Positions 5,843-7,778 of a stretch of 7,778 nt of DNA are shown here, in pieces. How positions within the stretch are numbered: position 1 is the first letter of the stretch; every line of letters starts with the position of its first letter. The notes under the pieces are model-generated. The model saw nothing but the letters and a program-made list of their open reading frames with translations, was not told the origin of the DNA and made no database searches. The position numbers and the translations under genes are program-made. This stretch comes from Rhodospirillales bacterium (GTDB lineage Bacteria > Pseudomonadota > Alphaproteobacteria > Rhodospirillales > JAOUPW01). The stretch lies in NCBI GenBank assembly GCA_029879665.1, contig JAOUPW010000071.1, positions 1-7,778 on the forward strand, written 5' to 3'.

Positions 5843-6913
5843 ATGACTAGTAGTAAAAAACTTCAAATCCGCTTACCTCGTCGGGAATTTCTCATGCGTG
5901 GCGGCGCCGGTGTGCTTGGTACGATCATCGCCGCATCGACCCTTGATGTGGCCGGGGCGCAGAAACCGAGCGTCAAAAACGTCATGGCAAATCTAAAATC
6001 TCTTAAGATGGGCGATTTCAATCCCAACTATGCCACCCAGTGGTCCTACCGGCTGGCGCAATCCCTTGGCTATCTGAAAGAAGGCGGTATCAGTGAATTT
6101 GAGGTGATTCTTTCGGATGAATACATCCCGGGGTTGATTGGCGGCAGTCTCGATCTTACCCATGGCGACACCAGCGAGTTCTTCGGGGCCGGGCATGCAA
6201 GCGGCCTGCCCATCAAAATGATCTCCATGCACCGTGACAAGGAATGGTGGATCATGGGTGTGCGAAAAGGCATCAATAAACCGGAAGATTTGAAGGGCGG
6301 AACGATCACTGGCGGCGGTCTTAGTGGCCGTAACACATGGGTGATGAAACAGGTCGTCAAAAAGATGGGCCTCGACCCGAACAAGGACGTCAAGTTCGTT
6401 CCCGCCTCTGGGGGATCCGACAAACGCTTGGCGGCGCTTATGAACGGCACGGTCGATGGCGCCAGCTTGTTCCCCCGCCACCGGGCCGGTCTTGAAAGCA
6501 CGGGCGGCAAGTTCCTCTTTGAAGAGCTGACATTGGCCCCGCAGGAAGGTTTTGCCTGCATGGGTGACTGGCTGGCAAAGAATGAAGCCACCGCTTATGC
6601 ATGGGTTCTTGCCGATATTAAGGCCCGCCGGTGGTTGTTTAACCCCGCCAACAAGGAGCGCGCCTACCAGATCATGATCGATTACGGCTACGAAATCCCG
6701 CCGGCCTTCAAGGCACTGTACAAGGTCGAGCTCGACCAGCTCAGCCCCGACGGCGGATTTGAAAGTGCTGCGGCGATGGACAGTTTCGTCGAAGATCTGT
6801 CAAAAACCGGCGGTGTCCCCAAGGGCCTAGATTGGCGCAAATACGTTGAAATGAAGTACTTATGGGCGGCGCAGGATGCCTTAGGGCTTCCCCGGCGTCC
6901 GGCGTCCCTCTAA
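5843..6913 (+). CDS. Tat-exported ABC transporter substrate-binding protein, NMT1/SsuA-like
   Basis: Periplasmic receptor of the importer encoded immediately upstream. Of 356 residues, the first 39 form a twin-arginine signal: basic n-region, RREFLM at 13-18, a mild hydrophobic stretch and an AGA site before Gln40. This implies export after folding. The mature part follows the NMT1/SsuA pattern: an early aromatic motif NYATQWSYRLAQSLGYLKEGG (62-82), then EYIPGLIGGSLDLTHGD (93-109), where ligand-pocket residues usually lie, and a second lobe from about 130 containing the KPEDLKGGTI segment (146-155). The aromatic-rich pocket region (Trp67, Tyr69, Trp135, Trp136) hints at a ring-bearing or hydrophobic ligand, but this is inference. 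I see no cysteine-rich thiamine-precursor motif. A GTG at 5780 is in frame, but ATG 5843 has GGGAGGA 8 nt upstream and places the Tat motif correctly. It is last in the operon, with a stem-loop 48 nt downstream. Confidence 0.92.
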   Translation: MTSSKKLQIRLPRREFLMRGGAGVLGTIIAASTLDVAGAQKPSVKNVMANLKSLKMGDFNPNYATQWSYRLAQSLGYLKEGGISEFEVILSDEYIPGLIGGSLDLTHGDTSEFFGAGHASGLPIKMISMHRDKEWWIMGVRKGINKPEDLKGGTITGGGLSGRNTWVMKQVVKKMGLDPNKDVKFVPASGGSDKRLAALMNGTVDGASLFPRHRAGLESTGGKFLFEELTLAPQEGFACMGDWLAKNEATAYAWVLADIKARRWLFNPANKERAYQIMIDYGYEIPPAFKALYKVELDQLSPDGGFESAAAMDSFVEDLSKTGGVPKGLDWRKYVEMKYLWAAQDALGLPRRPASL

Positions 6914-6960
6914 GGGTTGCCATGAAACCTCGGTCGGGGACTTTTCCGGCCTTGTGGAAA

Positions 6961-6998
6961 ACAGGTTCCCGGCGGCGACATTCGCCGCCGGGAACTGT
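6961..6998. terminator. GC-rich stem-loop ending the ABC operon, without a U-tract
   Basis: A 13-bp perfect stem (6965-6977 with 6983-6995) has a 5-nt loop ACATT, extended by three more pairs (ACA/TGT) across one bulged G. It lies 48 nt after the binding-protein stop. The plus strand continues CTATCC with no T-run, so termination may be weak or the hairpin may protect the 3' end of the mRNA. On the minus strand the stem is followed by a short TTTT, but no minus-strand gene ends here. Confidence 0.6.
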
Positions 6999-7081
6999 CT
7001 ATCCAGTCAGCCGTTTATAAAGCCCATGCCAAACAGTCCACATTTTCCTGATTCCGAATTTGCTGCAGTAGAGATTATTTC

Positions 7082-7778
7082 ATGCTAACGCTCTATCATT
7101 ACGACCGTTCGACTGCGGCCCAGCGCGTTCGCCTTATATTGGAAGAAAAGGAAGTGCCGTGGAAAAGCGTGATCGTCGATACAGCAAATGGCGACGTCGA
7201 GCAGCTTCCCGAGGACTATCATCGCCTCAATCCTAAGGGGCTGGTTCCCGTGATCGTTAATAACGGCGTAGCGATAGCGGAATCTCTGGTCATTCTGGAG
7301 TATCTGGAAGACGCCTTTCCGGAATCGTCATTCCGACCGCAATCGCCTGAAGCGCGGGCAAAAATGCGGTTATGGATGCGGAAAATAGAGGATGGCGTGC
7401 ATGTCGCCAGCCGGACTGTCGGCGTTTGCCTTGTCAACCGGCATATCTACAAGGCCAAGGGTGCTGAAAAAATAGATAAATATTACGCAAAGATGCGCGA
7501 CCAGGTGCGACGCAACAACGATCAGGTAAACATCGCTTCCGGGCTCGACTCTCCGCTTCTGCCGGATGCTGTGGCCACGTTCAGGCGTCTCTTTGAGGAG
7601 ATGGACTCGACGCTTTCTGAAAGCGCGTGGCTCGCCGGAGATACGTATTCACTCGCTGATATTGCCCTTGTTGTCTATGTTCGCAGATTGGAATCGTTCA
7701 TGATGGCTCCGCTTTGGAAAAATTTGGCCCATCTCAATGAATGGTACGAGCGAATCTCTCAGCGACCGGCCTACGAAC
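7082..7778 (+). CDS. Glutathione S-transferase family protein, LigF-like subgroup (3' end beyond the window)
   Basis: Cytosolic glutathione-dependent transferase or lyase; 232 codons are visible and the frame is still open at the right edge. Residues 1 to about 80 are the thioredoxin-like domain: YHYDRSTAAQRVRL with Ser10 as likely thiol-activating residue, the cis-proline turn GLVPVI (Pro56), and the glutathione gamma-glutamyl site Glu67-Ser68. The helical domain begins near 90 (ARAKMRLWMRKIEDGVH) and has a long charged insert at about 120-165 before WLAGDTYSLADIAL (183-196), which carries the N-capping Ser190/Asp193 motif. This insert and the YLEDAFPE junction (74-81) recall beta-aryl ether-cleaving LigF and related proteins; true beta-etherase activity is not shown. 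The ATG has only a weak GAG (7071-7073) as ribosome site. The gene lies past the operon's stem-loop and may be separately transcribed. Most of the protein is present; probably only a short C-terminal tail is missing. Confidence 0.9.
   Translation, partial: MLTLYHYDRSTAAQRVRLILEEKEVPWKSVIVDTANGDVEQLPEDYHRLNPKGLVPVIVNNGVAIAESLVILEYLEDAFPESSFRPQSPEARAKMRLWMRKIEDGVHVASRTVGVCLVNRHIYKAKGAEKIDKYYAKMRDQVRRNNDQVNIASGLDSPLLPDAVATFRRLFEEMDSTLSESAWLAGDTYSLADIALVVYVRRLESFMMAPLWKNLAHLNEWYERISQRPAYE

Noticed and set aside
6922..7020. 32-codon frame starting ATG 6922 after the ABC operon
   Set aside because: It reads straight through the stem-loop at 6961-6998, and its Arg/Pro-rich composition comes from the hairpin sequence.

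Overview
This window looks like a piece of a proteobacterial chromosome, most likely alphaproteobacterial. The genes are moderately GC-rich with AT-rich leaders. The families present (a TctC/Bug-type binding protein, a TctA/TctB permease, a nitrate/taurine-type ABC importer, and a glutathione transferase of the LigF-like type) are typical of metabolically versatile Rhizobiales and Rhodospirillales. The taxonomic placement is inferred from gene style, not from a marker gene. No rRNA, tRNA, CRISPR array or mobile element was seen.

Layout. On the minus strand, from position 1892 to the left edge, runs one long open frame. It encodes a TctA-type permease continuing without a stop into a TctB-like domain; the C-terminus lies outside the window. 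Divergent from it, across a 255-bp intergenic region, is a plus-strand TctC-type periplasmic binding protein (2148-3230), closed by a clear intrinsic terminator (3251-3287). Together these form one tripartite tricarboxylate transporter (TTT), a secondary importer for a carboxylate-like solute, with receptor and membrane parts on opposite strands. A gene-free stretch of about 745 bp follows. It holds a perfect 19-bp palindrome of GntR/FadR-operator type beside a consensus -35 box, plus a matching second core downstream.

From 4036 to 6913 there is a compact ABC importer operon in the order ATPase, permease, binding protein. ATPase and permease overlap by ATGA. The binding protein is NMT1/SsuA-like and carries a Tat signal. 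A GC-rich stem-loop follows the operon. The last gene, from 7082 and cut by the right edge, encodes a glutathione transferase whose helical-domain insert recalls LigF-type (beta-etherase-like) enzymes.

Together the window suggests two separate high-affinity uptake systems for small organic solutes next to a glutathione-dependent enzyme that might act on an imported aromatic or electrophilic compound. The substrates cannot be read from the sequence. The points most worth a second look are the TctA-TctB fusion, the palindromic operator in the long leader of the ABC operon, the structured tctC leader with competing hairpins, and the unknown ligand of the Tat-exported binding protein.
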